Source: Blastococcus sp. TML/M2B
Lineage (GTDB): Bacteria; Actinomycetota; Actinomycetes; Mycobacteriales; Geodermatophilaceae
Length of the DNA: 64,000 bases
Assembly (NCBI RefSeq): GCF_016612865.1
Contig: NZ_JAENZZ010000002.1
Span: 124,001-188,000 of the forward strand
Reading direction: 5' to 3'
The translations under genes were made by a program, and so were the position numbers. Positions within the stretch are counted from its first letter, which is position 1. Each line of letters starts with the position of its first letter. Positions 44,912 through 53,342 of this stretch are shown here, piece after piece. The notes below the pieces were generated by a model. That model was not told the origin of the DNA and made no database searches. It saw only the letters and a program-made list of their open reading frames with translations.

Positions 44912-46291
44912 GTGCAGATCGACATCATCGAGACCACCGGCCTCGGCGACCGCAGCTACCTGATCAGCGACGGCGGGATCGGCGTCGTGATCGACCCCCA
45001 GCGCGACATCGACCGCGTGCTGGCCCTGGCCGAGAAGCGGGCCGTCCGCATCGCGCTGGTCCTGGAGACCCACCTGCACAACGACTACCTGACCGGTGGC
45101 CTCGAGCTCTCCGGCCGCGTGGGCGCCGACTACGTCGTCCCGGCCGGTGACACCGTCGCCTACGACCGGGTGCCGGCCGCCGACGGGGACGTCCTCGATG
45201 CCGGCCCGATGCGGCTGCGCGTGCTGCACACTCCCGGGCACACGCACCACCACGTCAGCTACGTCGTCGCGGACGCCGACGGTCAGGTGCAGGCCGTGTT
45301 CACCGGCGGTTCCATGCTGTACGGCGCCACCGGCCGCACCGACCTGGTCGGTCCGGAGCACACCGATGAGCTCACCCACGCCCAGTACCACTCGGTGCGC
45401 CGGCTCGTCGACGAGCTGCCCGCCGGCACTCCGGTCTTCCCCAGCCACGGCTTCGGCTCGTTCTGTGCGGCCACCCCGACCAGCGGCGACTCCTCCACCG
45501 TCGGCGAGCAGGCCAAGGTCAACCCGGCCCTGACCCGGGACGAGCAGACCTTCGTCGACGAGCTGATCGCCGGCCTGACGGCGATTCCTGCTTGGTACAG
45601 CCACATGGGGCCGGGCAACGCCGCCGGCCCGGCGCCCGTGGACCTCTCCGCGCCGCGACAGGTCGACCCCGCCGAGCTGGCCGGACGGCTGGCCGCCGGC
45701 GAGTGGGTGATCGACCTGCGTACCCGCACCGCGTTCGCCGCCGGCCACCTGCCCGGGGCCCTGAACTTCGAGCTGGCCATCGCCAACTTCGTCACCTACG
45801 TCGGCTGGCTCATCCCATGGGGCGGACCGATCACCCTGATCGGCGAGACCGAGCAGCAGGTCGCCGAGGCCCGCCGCGAGCTCGTCCGCATCGGCATCGA
45901 CCGGCTCGCGGGTGCTGCGATCGGCAGCCCCGAGGCCCTGGCCGCCGGCCGCGAGCTTGCCTCCTACCCGGTCAGCGACTTCTCCGGCTTGGCCGCGGCG
46001 CTGGGTTCTGACCCGAACCTTGTCGTCCTCGACGCGCGCCGCGACGACGAGCGCGCCGGAGGCGGCGTGCGCGGCTCCCGGCACATCCCGATCCACGACC
46101 TGCCCGGCCGCCTCGACGAGGTTCCCGACGGCGACGTGTGGGTGTACTGCGGCTCGGGCTACCGCGCCTCCATCGCCGCCTCGATGCTCGCTCGCGCAGG
46201 CCGCCGGCCCGTGCTGGTCAACGGCGGCTACGGCGATCCCGACGTCGGTGCGGCCGCCGTGGGTCTGCACGACGACTCCGCCGCTCGCTGA
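44912..46291 (+). CDS. Persulfide dioxygenase (ETHE1/CstB-like) with two C-terminal rhodanese domains
   Basis: 459 residues from GTG 44912, with GAGGAG 6 bases upstream. Seen: a metallo-beta-lactamase-fold domain (about 1-230) with THLHNDYLTGG, HTPGHTHHHVSY and FPSHGFGSF metal ligands; a first rhodanese domain (about 255-345) that lacks a catalytic Cys (ITLIGETEQQ at the loop); and a second one (about 360-450) with VYCGSGYRASIAA carrying Cys. Non-heme Fe(II) enzymes of this family oxidise glutathione or coenzyme A persulfides to sulfite. The rhodanese half then can make thiosulfate. Same operon as the CstR-like repressor. Confidence 0.88.
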   Translation: MQIDIIETTGLGDRSYLISDGGIGVVIDPQRDIDRVLALAEKRAVRIALVLETHLHNDYLTGGLELSGRVGADYVVPAGDTVAYDRVPAADGDVLDAGPMRLRVLHTPGHTHHHVSYVVADADGQVQAVFTGGSMLYGATGRTDLVGPEHTDELTHAQYHSVRRLVDELPAGTPVFPSHGFGSFCAATPTSGDSSTVGEQAKVNPALTRDEQTFVDELIAGLTAIPAWYSHMGPGNAAGPAPVDLSAPRQVDPAELAGRLAAGEWVIDLRTRTAFAAGHLPGALNFELAIANFVTYVGWLIPWGGPITLIGETEQQVAEARRELVRIGIDRLAGAAIGSPEALAAGRELASYPVSDFSGLAAALGSDPNLVVLDARRDDERAGGGVRGSRHIPIHDLPGRLDEVPDGDVWVYCGSGYRASIAASMLARAGRRPVLVNGGYGDPDVGAAAVGLHDDSAAR

Positions 46292-46347
46292 CTCGGCGGC
46301 CGTCGCCGGCCGCCACCCACTCCCCTTCTGACGAAAGCGACTCATCC

Positions 46348-48507
46348 GTGACCACGACGGCGACCAGCCGCCAGCCCGACTCCGTATCCACGTCATTCCG
46401 CCCTGGCCCGCTCGGCCGGCTTGGGGTCTGGGTCACCGCCCACGCCAGGACGACGACCGTCGTCTGGCTGCTGCTCATCGTCGGCCTGGGCTTCTTCGCC
46501 CCCCGCGTCGAGGCCGCACTGTCCGGAGCCGGCTGGCAGGCCGACGGCTCCGAATCCGTCGCCGCCCGCGAACTCGCCGTCGACCACTTCGGCGGCAACG
46601 CCAGCTCGGCCATCCAGGTCGTCGTCCACAGCTCCGACGGCCCGGTGACCGAGGGCGCCGGGGCGGACGTCCTCGCCCGCGCCACCGAGCTCCTCGCCGG
46701 CGAGGATCGCATCGGCGAGGTCCTCCAGCCGCAACCCGGCGCGACACTCAGCCCGGACGGCAGCACCGCCGTCCTGCTCGCGGGCGCAGGCGCCGACACG
46801 AACGAGATGGTCCGGGCCGCCGACGACCTCAAGGGACCTCTGGAGGCGATGTCCACCGGGTCGGTGGAGGTCAACCCGACCGGCGCTTCGCTGCTGTGGT
46901 CGGACTTCAACGAGGCCAACCTCGACGCGATGCTCAAGTCGGAGATGCTGTCCTGGCCGGTGACCCTGGGCATCCTGGTGCTGGCCTTCGGCGCGCTGGT
47001 CGCCGCCGGGCTGCCCCTGCTGCTCACGCTCGCCGGACTGGTCGCCTCCGCGGGCTCGCTGGTCCTGATCAACGAGCTCGTGCCGGTCTCCATCTGGGCC
47101 ATGAACTTCGCGATGATGTTCGCCCTGGCCCTCGGGATCGACTACGCGCTCTTCCTCGTGGTCCGCTACCGCGCGGCACGGATGGGCGCGGGCGCACCAC
47201 CGGTGCGCGCGATCGCCGAGACCATGGACACCGCCGGCAAGGCCGTCCTGCTCTCCGGCGCGACGGTGCTCGTCTCCTTGTCGGCGGTGATGCTGGTCCC
47301 CTCGCCGTCGTTCCGGTCGATGGCCGGCGGCATCATGCTCGCCGTCGTCTTCGTCCTGGCCGCCACCCTGACGCTGCTCCCCCTGGTCCTGTTCAAGCTG
47401 GACCTGAAGATCAACCGGATCGCGCTTCCCTGGGTCCGCGCCGGAGAGCACCGCTCCCCGCGCTTCGCCGCGTGGGGTGAGCGCCTGTGGAAGCGACCGA
47501 TGGTCTACGGCATCGGCTCGCTGCTCGTCCTGCTCGCCCTCGCCGCCCCGATCATCGGACTGAAGACGGCGATGCCCTCGATCAAGGTGCTCCCGGAGGA
47601 CGCCAGCGCCCGGATCGGCTACGACCAGGTGCAGGAGGCCTTCGGCGAGGGGGCGCCCGGGACCCTGCAGGTCGTCGTGGACACCGCTGACGCCCCGACC
47701 GCTGCCGCCGTCCTCGGGGATGACCCCGCCGTCGCGGGTGTGATGCCCCCCATGCCGGCGTCGGACGGCACCGATCTGGCGATGATCCAGGCCGTCCCCA
47801 CCGTGGACCCCTCGGACCCCGAGCTGTCCACGCTGGTCGACCGGCTGCGCGCCGACCTCCCCGACTCCGCCCTGGTCGGCGGCGCGCCGGTGGAGAACCT
47901 CGACCTCAAGACGCAACTGGACGAGTCCACGCCCCTGGTCATCGGGGTCGTTCTCGTGCTGGGCTTCCTGCTCCTGCTGGTCGCACTGCAGGCGCCGTTG
48001 ATCTCGCTGCTGGGCACCCTGGCCAGCCTGCTGTCCACCGCCGCCGCGTTCGGCGTCGCCCGCCTGGTCTTCCAGGAGGGCATCGGGGCTGGCTTCTTCG
48101 GCTTCGAGAGCCAGGGCTTCCTCGACGCCTGGGCCCCGGTGTTCTTCTTCGCGATGATCTTCGCCATCGCCATGGACTACACGGTCTTCCTCCTGGCCAG
48201 CGCCAAGGAGCACTACGAGCGGACCGGTGACCCGCGAGAGGCGATGATCGGCGCCCTTGCACACTCCGGCCGGGTCATCTTCGCTGCAGGCGCCGTCATG
48301 GTCGCGGTGTTCTTCACCTTCGCCCTGTCCGGCCCCTTGCCGCCCAAGGAGATGGGGATCATCCTCGGCGTCGCGGTCCTGCTCGACGCCTTCCTCGTCC
48401 GACTCGTGCTGCTGCCGGTGATGCTCCGGCTCACCGGCGCAGCCGCCTGGTGGAGCCCGGCATGGCTCACCCGGGTCCTGCCGAACATCCGCTTCGCCCA
48501 CGACTGA
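46348..48507 (+). CDS. MMPL-family RND transporter
   Basis: 719 residues from GTG 46348. Seen: N-terminal TM1 VWLLLIVGLGFFAPRV, two blocks of five to six membrane segments, each with the D-Y proton motif (GIDYALFLVVRYR and AMDYTVFLLASAKEHY), and two extracytoplasmic domains (about 50-200 and 395-520). MMPL proteins export lipids or small hydrophobic compounds using the proton gradient; the substrate here is unknown. It begins 56 bases after the dioxygenase gene on the same strand and may export a sulfur-linked product or respond to the same stress. Confidence 0.85.
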   Translation: MTTTATSRQPDSVSTSFRPGPLGRLGVWVTAHARTTTVVWLLLIVGLGFFAPRVEAALSGAGWQADGSESVAARELAVDHFGGNASSAIQVVVHSSDGPVTEGAGADVLARATELLAGEDRIGEVLQPQPGATLSPDGSTAVLLAGAGADTNEMVRAADDLKGPLEAMSTGSVEVNPTGASLLWSDFNEANLDAMLKSEMLSWPVTLGILVLAFGALVAAGLPLLLTLAGLVASAGSLVLINELVPVSIWAMNFAMMFALALGIDYALFLVVRYRAARMGAGAPPVRAIAETMDTAGKAVLLSGATVLVSLSAVMLVPSPSFRSMAGGIMLAVVFVLAATLTLLPLVLFKLDLKINRIALPWVRAGEHRSPRFAAWGERLWKRPMVYGIGSLLVLLALAAPIIGLKTAMPSIKVLPEDASARIGYDQVQEAFGEGAPGTLQVVVDTADAPTAAAVLGDDPAVAGVMPPMPASDGTDLAMIQAVPTVDPSDPELSTLVDRLRADLPDSALVGGAPVENLDLKTQLDESTPLVIGVVLVLGFLLLLVALQAPLISLLGTLASLLSTAAAFGVARLVFQEGIGAGFFGFESQGFLDAWAPVFFFAMIFAIAMDYTVFLLASAKEHYERTGDPREAMIGALAHSGRVIFAAGAVMVAVFFTFALSGPLPPKEMGIILGVAVLLDAFLVRLVLLPVMLRLTGAAAWWSPAWLTRVLPNIRFAHD

Positions 48508-48555
48508 TCCGGTGGCCGACGGCCGCCCCACTCACCGACAACGAGGAGATCCACC

Positions 48556-48720
48556 ATGTGCCGAGCAGCCACCTGCAAGACCTGCGGCAGGACCACCTGG
48601 GCCGGATGCGGCCAACACGTCGACCAGGTCATGGCCGGCATCCCCAGCGCCGAGCGCTGCCCGGGCCACCCTCGCCCCGAGCGGTCCGGCGGCTGGCTGA
48701 GCAGGTTGATCGGGCGCTGA
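48556..48720 (+). CDS. Small CxxC zinc-ribbon-like protein, 54 aa
   Basis: ATG 48556 has GAGGAG 7 bases upstream. Begins MCRAATCKTCGRTTWAGCGQ and continues HVDQVMAGIPSAERCPGH. Six Cys in the first 40 residues (C2, C7, C10, C18, C37 plus an H21-x and H40) look able to bind Zn. Proteins with this CKTCGKTTWAGCGxHVDxVM pattern are common in actinobacteria and unstudied as far as I know. Last gene of the sulfur operon, so a redox or persulfide-sensitive role is possible. Confidence 0.8.
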   Translation: MCRAATCKTCGRTTWAGCGQHVDQVMAGIPSAERCPGHPRPERSGGWLSRLIGR

Positions 48721-49189
48721 CTCCACCCGCCTCCGCGCTCACCCACCGGGCGCAGTGCAGGTCTGTCCCTGACGGGCTGGGCGGTCTCCGGACCGTCCAG
48801 CCCGTTCCGCATGTCCTGCCACTCGGGCGGTCCGGTGCCCACGCCCTCGAACCTCGTCCGCGCAGCCCCCTGCGGCACGCCCTCGCCGAGGCAACGAGAT
48901 GGTCGGGAGGGAGTCGGCTGACTGGTACCCCCACCGTCAGACCTGGGCCGTTCGACAGGTATGCCCGGGACCGCTCCTGCCAGGCCTGTTGCACTCGTCG
49001 GCGCCTTCTGCCTATTCTCGATCTGTGTACTGGGGATTTGCACCGGGTCGGCCCGCGTTCTGCGTGTGCCTTCTCGCGGTGACCCCGCTTTCGGTCGACG
49101 ACCGGCTCTGTCCGGGCGGCACGCACTCCCGCTGAGGAAGCCACCCAGCGGCCTACCGCGCCCGCCCGCACTGCCCTGAAGGATTCTCG
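48721..49189. other. Gap without a recognised gene
   Basis: 469 bases, no convincing frame on either strand. The part around 49000-49060 is less GC-rich and may carry a promoter for the small gene at 49190. Confidence 0.4.
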
Positions 49190-49366
49190 TTGACCCAGAT
49201 CGCCGCGCCCCTGCCCTCACCCGCGCCGCTGCAGCCCGGCCTCACCGCGGAGCCGGCCTTGACGACCACGCCGGTTGCGAACACCCCCGTTCCGGCCGGC
49301 GAGTCACGCTGGCGGCGCCTTGTCGCTGCCGTCGCCGACACGCATCGGGCAGCCGTCCCCTTCTGA
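49190..49366 (+). CDS. Small Pro/Ala/Thr-rich hypothetical protein, 58 aa
   Basis: TTG 49190 lies 8 bases after GAAGGA. The product has a Pro/Ala/Thr-rich first half (QIAAPLPSPAPLQPGL) and a basic helix ESRWRRLVAAVADTHR at the end. No family recognised. The ribosome site and clean stop are the only support. Confidence 0.35.
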   Translation: MTQIAAPLPSPAPLQPGLTAEPALTTTPVANTPVPAGESRWRRLVAAVADTHRAAVPF

Positions 49367-49401
49367 CGACACGCGCTCCGCCGCGGCGAGGAGCCGCAGA
49401 C

Positions 49402-50253
49402 TCACACAGCAGCGGGGGTGCTGGGGGCCGAGGTCGCTTCGCGCGCCAGAGAGCGTCCGGTGCGCCGATACCAGGCGGCGAACAGGGCGACGAGCAGCAG
49501 CAGGTCAGCGACGTGGCCCCCGTAGTACATGACCTGGGCCGCAGCCTCCACCTCCGCAGCGTCGTGCCCTCCGCCCACCGGGAGCACAGGAGCACGGGAG
49601 TACAGCAGCTTGGCCAGGAAGGCATGCAGGCCGCCGGCGACGACGACGACGGCCAGGCGTACCGCCATGCCTGGTCGGCGCGGAGCGGGATCGGGGCCGG
49701 CCACCGCCCAGGCGAACAGGTACCCGGCCAGCAGGAAGTGCAGGTGCACCAAGTGGTGCACCACCTCCGAGCGCGCGCTGAGGGCGTACAGCGGCGTCAG
49801 GTAGAGCAGGTACAGCCCGCCGACGCTCAGCACGGCGGCGGTGGCCACGTGGGACAGCGCGTGCAGCGCCCGGGATCGCAGCAGCACGGCCACCGGGCGC
49901 CGAGCGGACACGGGCAGCCCGGCGAGCAGCAGGGTCACCGGGGCGCCCAGCACCAGTGCGATCGGCGCGAACATCCCCAGCAACAGGTGCTGCGCCATGT
50001 GCCCGCCGGCCGTGCCGGCGTCGACCGCTGGAGACAGCGCGGCGCTGATCAGGCCGGTACCCAGCAGGAAGCTCGCCGTCCGTCCGCGGCTCCAACCGCG
50101 TCCGCTCCCCCGCAGCCGGACGACGCCGGCCAGGTAGCCGGCGGCGAGCACGGCGGCGACCAGCACTGGCAGGAGCCACGTGGCGGCGGCCGCGCCTATC
50201 CCATGCGAGCCGCCGTGGGCGAGCACGGCGAGGGCTCCACTCGGCGTGCTCAC
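49402..50253 (-). CDS. Cytochrome c oxidase assembly factor CtaG-like protein
   Basis: 283 residues from GTG 50253, GTGA overlap with the DUF2243 gene. Seen: seven or so membrane segments, GGHMAQHLLLGMFAPIALVL, VVHHLVHLHFLLAGYLFAWA and QVMYYGGHVADLLLLVALF, the His-rich helices of the Caa3_CtaG family, which help place copper in cytochrome c oxidase. Actinobacteria often carry several such genes beside copper or DUF2243 genes; the exact role is not proven. Confidence 0.85.
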   Translation of the reverse strand: MSTPSGALAVLAHGGSHGIGAAAATWLLPVLVAAVLAAGYLAGVVRLRGSGRGWSRGRTASFLLGTGLISAALSPAVDAGTAGGHMAQHLLLGMFAPIALVLGAPVTLLLAGLPVSARRPVAVLLRSRALHALSHVATAAVLSVGGLYLLYLTPLYALSARSEVVHHLVHLHFLLAGYLFAWAVAGPDPAPRRPGMAVRLAVVVVAGGLHAFLAKLLYSRAPVLPVGGGHDAAEVEAAAQVMYYGGHVADLLLLVALFAAWYRRTGRSLAREATSAPSTPAAV

Positions 50254-50732
50254 CGCCGATCGGCCCCGGCCGGCCCCTCGTCCCGGGACCGCCACAGCAT
50301 GATCGCGCCCACCGCCAGCAGCACCAGCGCAACGCCGTTCCAGGCCAGGTCGTACGGCAGCACATCAACCCCGTAGCGGATCTCGTGGAGGTCCAGGAGC
50401 TTGTGGTCGACGATCCCGTCGAACAGATGGAAGATGCCCAGGCCGAGCACGAAGCCGCCCCACGCCGAACGCCGCGCCAGCGTTCCGCGGCGGCGCAGGT
50501 CGGCGAACCAGAAGAATCCGGCGACCAGCAGCACGAGGTAGGCCGTCTGCAGCAATCCGTCCGACAGCAGGCTGATGTCAGGGGTGGACCGGTCGTAGAA
50601 GTGGTGCCAGCTCAGGATCTGGTGGAACACGATTTCATCGGCGGCGGCCATGATGGCGATGCCGAGCATGGTGCCGGTCCACACCGATCGGCGGCGGTCC
50701 GCCGCGACTTGTCGCGGGGCGGTGTCCGTCAT
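50250..50732 (-). CDS. DUF2243 membrane protein
   Basis: 160 residues. Seen: GIAIMAAADEIVFHQILSWH, LVLLVAGFFWFADLRRRGT and LGLGIFHLFDGIVDHKLLDL, all diagnostic of DUF2243: four membrane helices with conserved His, Asp and Glu inside them. Function unknown, possibly metal or heme related from its usual link with CtaG. Operon with ctaG and the 168-aa gene. Confidence 0.88.
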   Translation of the reverse strand: MTDTAPRQVAADRRRSVWTGTMLGIAIMAAADEIVFHQILSWHHFYDRSTPDISLLSDGLLQTAYLVLLVAGFFWFADLRRRGTLARRSAWGGFVLGLGIFHLFDGIVDHKLLDLHEIRYGVDVLPYDLAWNGVALVLLAVGAIMLWRSRDEGPAGADRR

Positions 50733-50747
50733 ACCCGTCCTCCTGCG

Positions 50748-51254
50748 TCAGTGGCTGGTCAGCCCACGCCGGGACTGCAGGGAGGGCTGGATCCACCGCT
50801 CCGCAATCAGCCCGGTCGTGACCGAGTAGATGGCCTTGTGCAGGATGTCGACGACGTGCTCGTTGCGGGGCCAGACCATCGGCGGGGCCCCCACCCCGGT
50901 GGTGTTCTCCAGCGTCTGGTCGGTCGACAGCCGCACGATGGTGTGCGCCGCGTGCGCCTGCGGGCCACGAAGCCCGACCGCAGCCCACACACCGCGCAAG
51001 GCCCCCAGCACGGCCCCGGTCCCGTAGTGCATCGCCCAGTTCCAGCCCGTCGGACGGTCGGCGTCGGTCGGATGGCGGCCCAGCAGCGTGAGCAGCGTCC
51101 GGGCGGGGATGTAGGAGTTCGGCCGGTGGGTGACGGCCTGTTCCAGCTTCTCAGCCGCCGTCATCACAGCCACCCCGAGCACGCCCGCGGCCGCGCCGCG
51201 GCCTGCTGCCGAAAGCAGTGCTCGGGCACGACTCGACTCGCTAGCAGTCACCAT
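50748..51254 (-). CDS. Conserved hypothetical membrane protein, 168 aa
   Basis: ATG 51254 (or GTG 51251) with AGGAGG upstream. Seen: two hydrophobic Ala/Gly-rich helices, about 20-38 (GAAAGVLGVAVMTAAEKLEQ) and 75-95 (WAMHYGTGAVLGALRGVWAA), and conserved-looking MVWPRNEHVVDILHKAIYSV. This type of small membrane protein occurs beside DUF2243/CtaG genes; the precise family is not recognised. First gene of the three-gene operon. Confidence 0.65.
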   Translation of the reverse strand: MVTASESSRARALLSAAGRGAAAGVLGVAVMTAAEKLEQAVTHRPNSYIPARTLLTLLGRHPTDADRPTGWNWAMHYGTGAVLGALRGVWAAVGLRGPQAHAAHTIVRLSTDQTLENTTGVGAPPMVWPRNEHVVDILHKAIYSVTTGLIAERWIQPSLQSRRGLTSH

Positions 51255-51562
51255 GGGGCTTCCTCCTGATCGGTCATCGCGGTCTTAGCCCCTCGGCGCG
51301 GATCTACACCGTCGTCAGGGACGCCGTCCGTACACGAGCGTGTCCACCGCGGTGCGGGAGTCGGTTGCCCGGTCGATGCGCTCGAGGCGCGATGCTCCAG
51401 CTCGCGACCGCTCCGCGCAGCAGCTCGCGGTGGTGGAGCACTCGGGTTCCTGCGGGCCACCGATGCCGCGGGCCAGGTTCTGCCCGGTCGTGCCCGAGGA
51501 CCAGCAGGTGCCGGCCGGGCGGACGACGTCGGCCACCGTGCGAGGACGTCGACCAGCTGGGG

Positions 51563-51590
51563 GGTGACGTCCCGCTGAGTGGTGGATGTA
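51563..51590 (+). repeat. Left terminal inverted repeat of the IS256-family element
   Basis: Begins GGTGACGTCCCGCTGAGTGG; matches the right end (read in reverse) apart from small gaps. The 8 bases just outside, AGCTGGGG (51555-51562), are the target-site duplication. Confidence 0.8.
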
Positions 51591-51621
51591 GTCCTCACCG
51601 TGTTGGTCAGCGGTGTGGTGA

Positions 51622-52851
51622 CTATGACGCGATCAGTGCCGGTTGCGCCACCTCCTTGGTCGGGTTCGGGTGGTTGAGCACGGCCATGGAGCCCTCGGAG
51701 AGGTAGCGGCGGTCGGAGACCTGCCATTCGTCGTGCGCCTCGACCAGCACCGCGCCGGCCAGCCGCAGCAGTGCCTCGGGGTTGGGGAAAACGCCCACGA
51801 CGTCGGTGCGGCGCTTGATCTCCTTATTCAGCCGTTCCAGGGGATTGGTCGACCAGATCTTCTTCCAGTGCGCGACCGGGAATCCAGCGAAGGCCAACAG
51901 GTCCTCCTCGGCCTCGCGCAGCATCGCCTCGACCTTCGGGAACTGGCGGCCGAGCATGCCGGCGATGACGTCGAGCTGGGAGTGCACGTGTTCGGCGTCG
52001 GGCTGGGCGAAGATCGTGCGGATGGCGGCGGCGACCATCTCGCTGTTGCCGCGCGGCACCTGAGCGAGCACGTTGCGCATGAAGTGCACCCGGCAGCGCT
52101 GCCAACTGGCGCCGAGCAGGACCGCGCTGATGGCGGCCTTCAACCCGGCGTGGGCGTCGGAGATGACCAGCTGCGTGCCGGTCAGCCCGCGGGCCTTCAG
52201 TGAGCGCAGGAACGCTGTCCAGAAGGCGCCGTCCTCGGAGTCGCCGACGGCGAAGCCGAGCACCTCCCGGTGTCCGTCGGCGGCCACCCCGGTGGCGATC
52301 ACGACGGCCTGGGAGACCACCCGCCGGTTGACTCGCGCCTTGCAGTAGGTCGCGTCGAGGAACACGTAGGGGAAGGCCTGATCGGCCAGCGAGCGGTCGG
52401 CGAAGGCGGCCACCTCCTCATCGAGGTCGGCGCAGATCCGGCTGACTTCGCTCTTGCTGATCCCGGTGTCCGCGCCGAGCGCCTTGACCAGGTCATCGAC
52501 CTTCCGAGTCGAGACGCCGTGCAGGTAGGCCTCCATGACCACCGCGAACAGCGCCTGGTCGATCCGCCGACGCCGCTCCAGCAGCGATGGGAAGAACGAG
52601 CCGGCGCGCAGCTTCGGGATCCGCAACTCCAGATCCCCGGCCGTCGTCGACAGGGTTCTCGGGCGGGAGCCGTTGCGCTGCGCGGTCCGGGCCTCGGTGC
52701 GCTCGTGCGGGGCGGCACCGATCACCGCGGTGAGCTCGGCCTCAATCAAGGCCTGGTAGATCGTGGTCGCTGCCGACCGGATCCGGTCATCGACATCGGC
52801 GGCCTTCAGTGCATCGAGCACCTCGAGCAGGGCAGACTGGTCCAGGGCCAT
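51622..52851 (-). CDS. IS256-family (mutator-type) transposase
   Basis: 409 residues from ATG 52851. Seen: RNGSRPRTLSTTAGDLELRI and PKLRAGSFFPSLLERRRRID in the N-terminus, VFLDATYCKARVNRRVVSQA with the first catalytic Asp, LVISDAHAGLKAAISAVLLG with the second Asp, CRVHFMRNVLAQVPR, and STNPLERLNKEIKRRTDVVG with the catalytic Glu. The DDE triad is complete and length is normal. It cuts and joins the element ends. Confidence 0.95.
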   Translation of the reverse strand: MALDQSALLEVLDALKAADVDDRIRSAATTIYQALIEAELTAVIGAAPHERTEARTAQRNGSRPRTLSTTAGDLELRIPKLRAGSFFPSLLERRRRIDQALFAVVMEAYLHGVSTRKVDDLVKALGADTGISKSEVSRICADLDEEVAAFADRSLADQAFPYVFLDATYCKARVNRRVVSQAVVIATGVAADGHREVLGFAVGDSEDGAFWTAFLRSLKARGLTGTQLVISDAHAGLKAAISAVLLGASWQRCRVHFMRNVLAQVPRGNSEMVAAAIRTIFAQPDAEHVHSQLDVIAGMLGRQFPKVEAMLREAEEDLLAFAGFPVAHWKKIWSTNPLERLNKEIKRRTDVVGVFPNPEALLRLAGAVLVEAHDEWQVSDRRYLSEGSMAVLNHPNPTKEVAQPALIAS

Positions 52852-52950
52852 CGTGTGCTGTGTCCTTCCGCGAGAACCATTGGCGTGGTCTCGCTGACCA
52901 TCACACGATGGCCCCTCGCACGTGATCACCCACGCGGTCGTGGCCTGGAC

Positions 52951-52975
52951 TTACACCACCAGCGGGGACGTCACC
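52951..52975 (-). repeat. Right terminal inverted repeat of the IS256-family element
   Basis: On the minus strand reads GGTGACGTCCCCGCTGGTGG then TGTAA; pairs with the left end at 51563. AGCTGGGG (52976-52983) follows as the second copy of the target duplication. Confidence 0.8.
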
Positions 52976-53250
52976 AGCTGGGGGCGCGGAAGGTGCAGGT
53001 CCAGCACCAGGTCGAACTCCGCGGAGCCCAGATCGGCGGTCAGCACTTCCTCGACCCGCCACGTGAAGCGCCCCCTGGCGGCGCGCTCTCCTGCTCCCGC
53101 GCGAGCCGACGGCCGAGAAGCCGATCGCATCGACGCCCCCATCCCGCACCGGCCAGCCACAGCACCACCACGTTCCGGCAGCGCGTCGATGGGAATCACC
53201 TCGACCTGCACCGTGACTCGACCTGCGGATTGCACCTGTCCGGACAATTG

Positions 53251-53270
53251 GTGTAGACATGACCGTACAC
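53251..53270. promoter_or_regulatory. GTGTA-N10-TACAC inverted repeat, candidate GntR operator
   Basis: Perfect 5-bp arms spaced by 10 bp, about 75 bp upstream of the GntR gene start and within the only promoter-sized gap. Its GT-TA-AC character fits HutC-type GntR sites. Autoregulation of the gntR-rhodanese-tauE unit is the inference. Confidence 0.5.
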
Positions 53271-53342
53271 GTTCCGATGTGACGCGCACCCCCACGTCGG
53301 AGCCGGATCAGGAGACTTCTCGGCGGCACGGCAGGGAGCTTC

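Larger units (their letters stand above)
51563..52975 (-). mobile_element. IS256-family insertion sequence, complete
   Basis: 1413 bp, bounded by imperfect inverted repeats (GGTGACGTCCC-GCTG-GTGGTG core) and by an 8-bp direct duplication AGCTGGGG at 51555-51562 and 52976-52983. It contains one full-length transposase. IS256 elements make 8-9 bp duplications, so the size is as expected. It is inserted in a decayed methyltransferase gene. The perfect duplication and intact transposase imply a recent, probably still active insertion. Confidence 0.92.
51315..53190 (-). pseudogene. Class I SAM methyltransferase pseudogene, split by IS256
   Basis: Joining the two flanks of the insertion element (one copy of the 8-bp duplication removed) gives a minus-strand reading: RNVVVLWLAGAGW, GRFTWRVEEVLTADLG, AEFDLVLDLHLPRPQLVDVL, then VADVVRPAGT, QNLARGIGGPQEPE and RIDRATDSRTAVDTLVYGRR with a stop at 51315. 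This is the C-terminal two thirds of a small SAM methyltransferase. Besides the insertion, at least three one-base indels are needed to read it through, and the N-terminus with the full SAM loop is missing. It is therefore non-functional regardless of the insertion. Confidence 0.7.

Noticed and set aside
46393..48531. A 712-residue minus-strand frame opposite the MMPL gene
   Set aside because: Composition is Asp/Gly/Glu/His/Gln-rich low-complexity, typical of antisense reading; the plus strand has the MMPL membrane segments and motifs.
48961..49179. A small plus-strand frame with a hydrophobic stretch
   Set aside because: No ribosome site, a Pro/Arg-rich end and no sign of family; likely chance.
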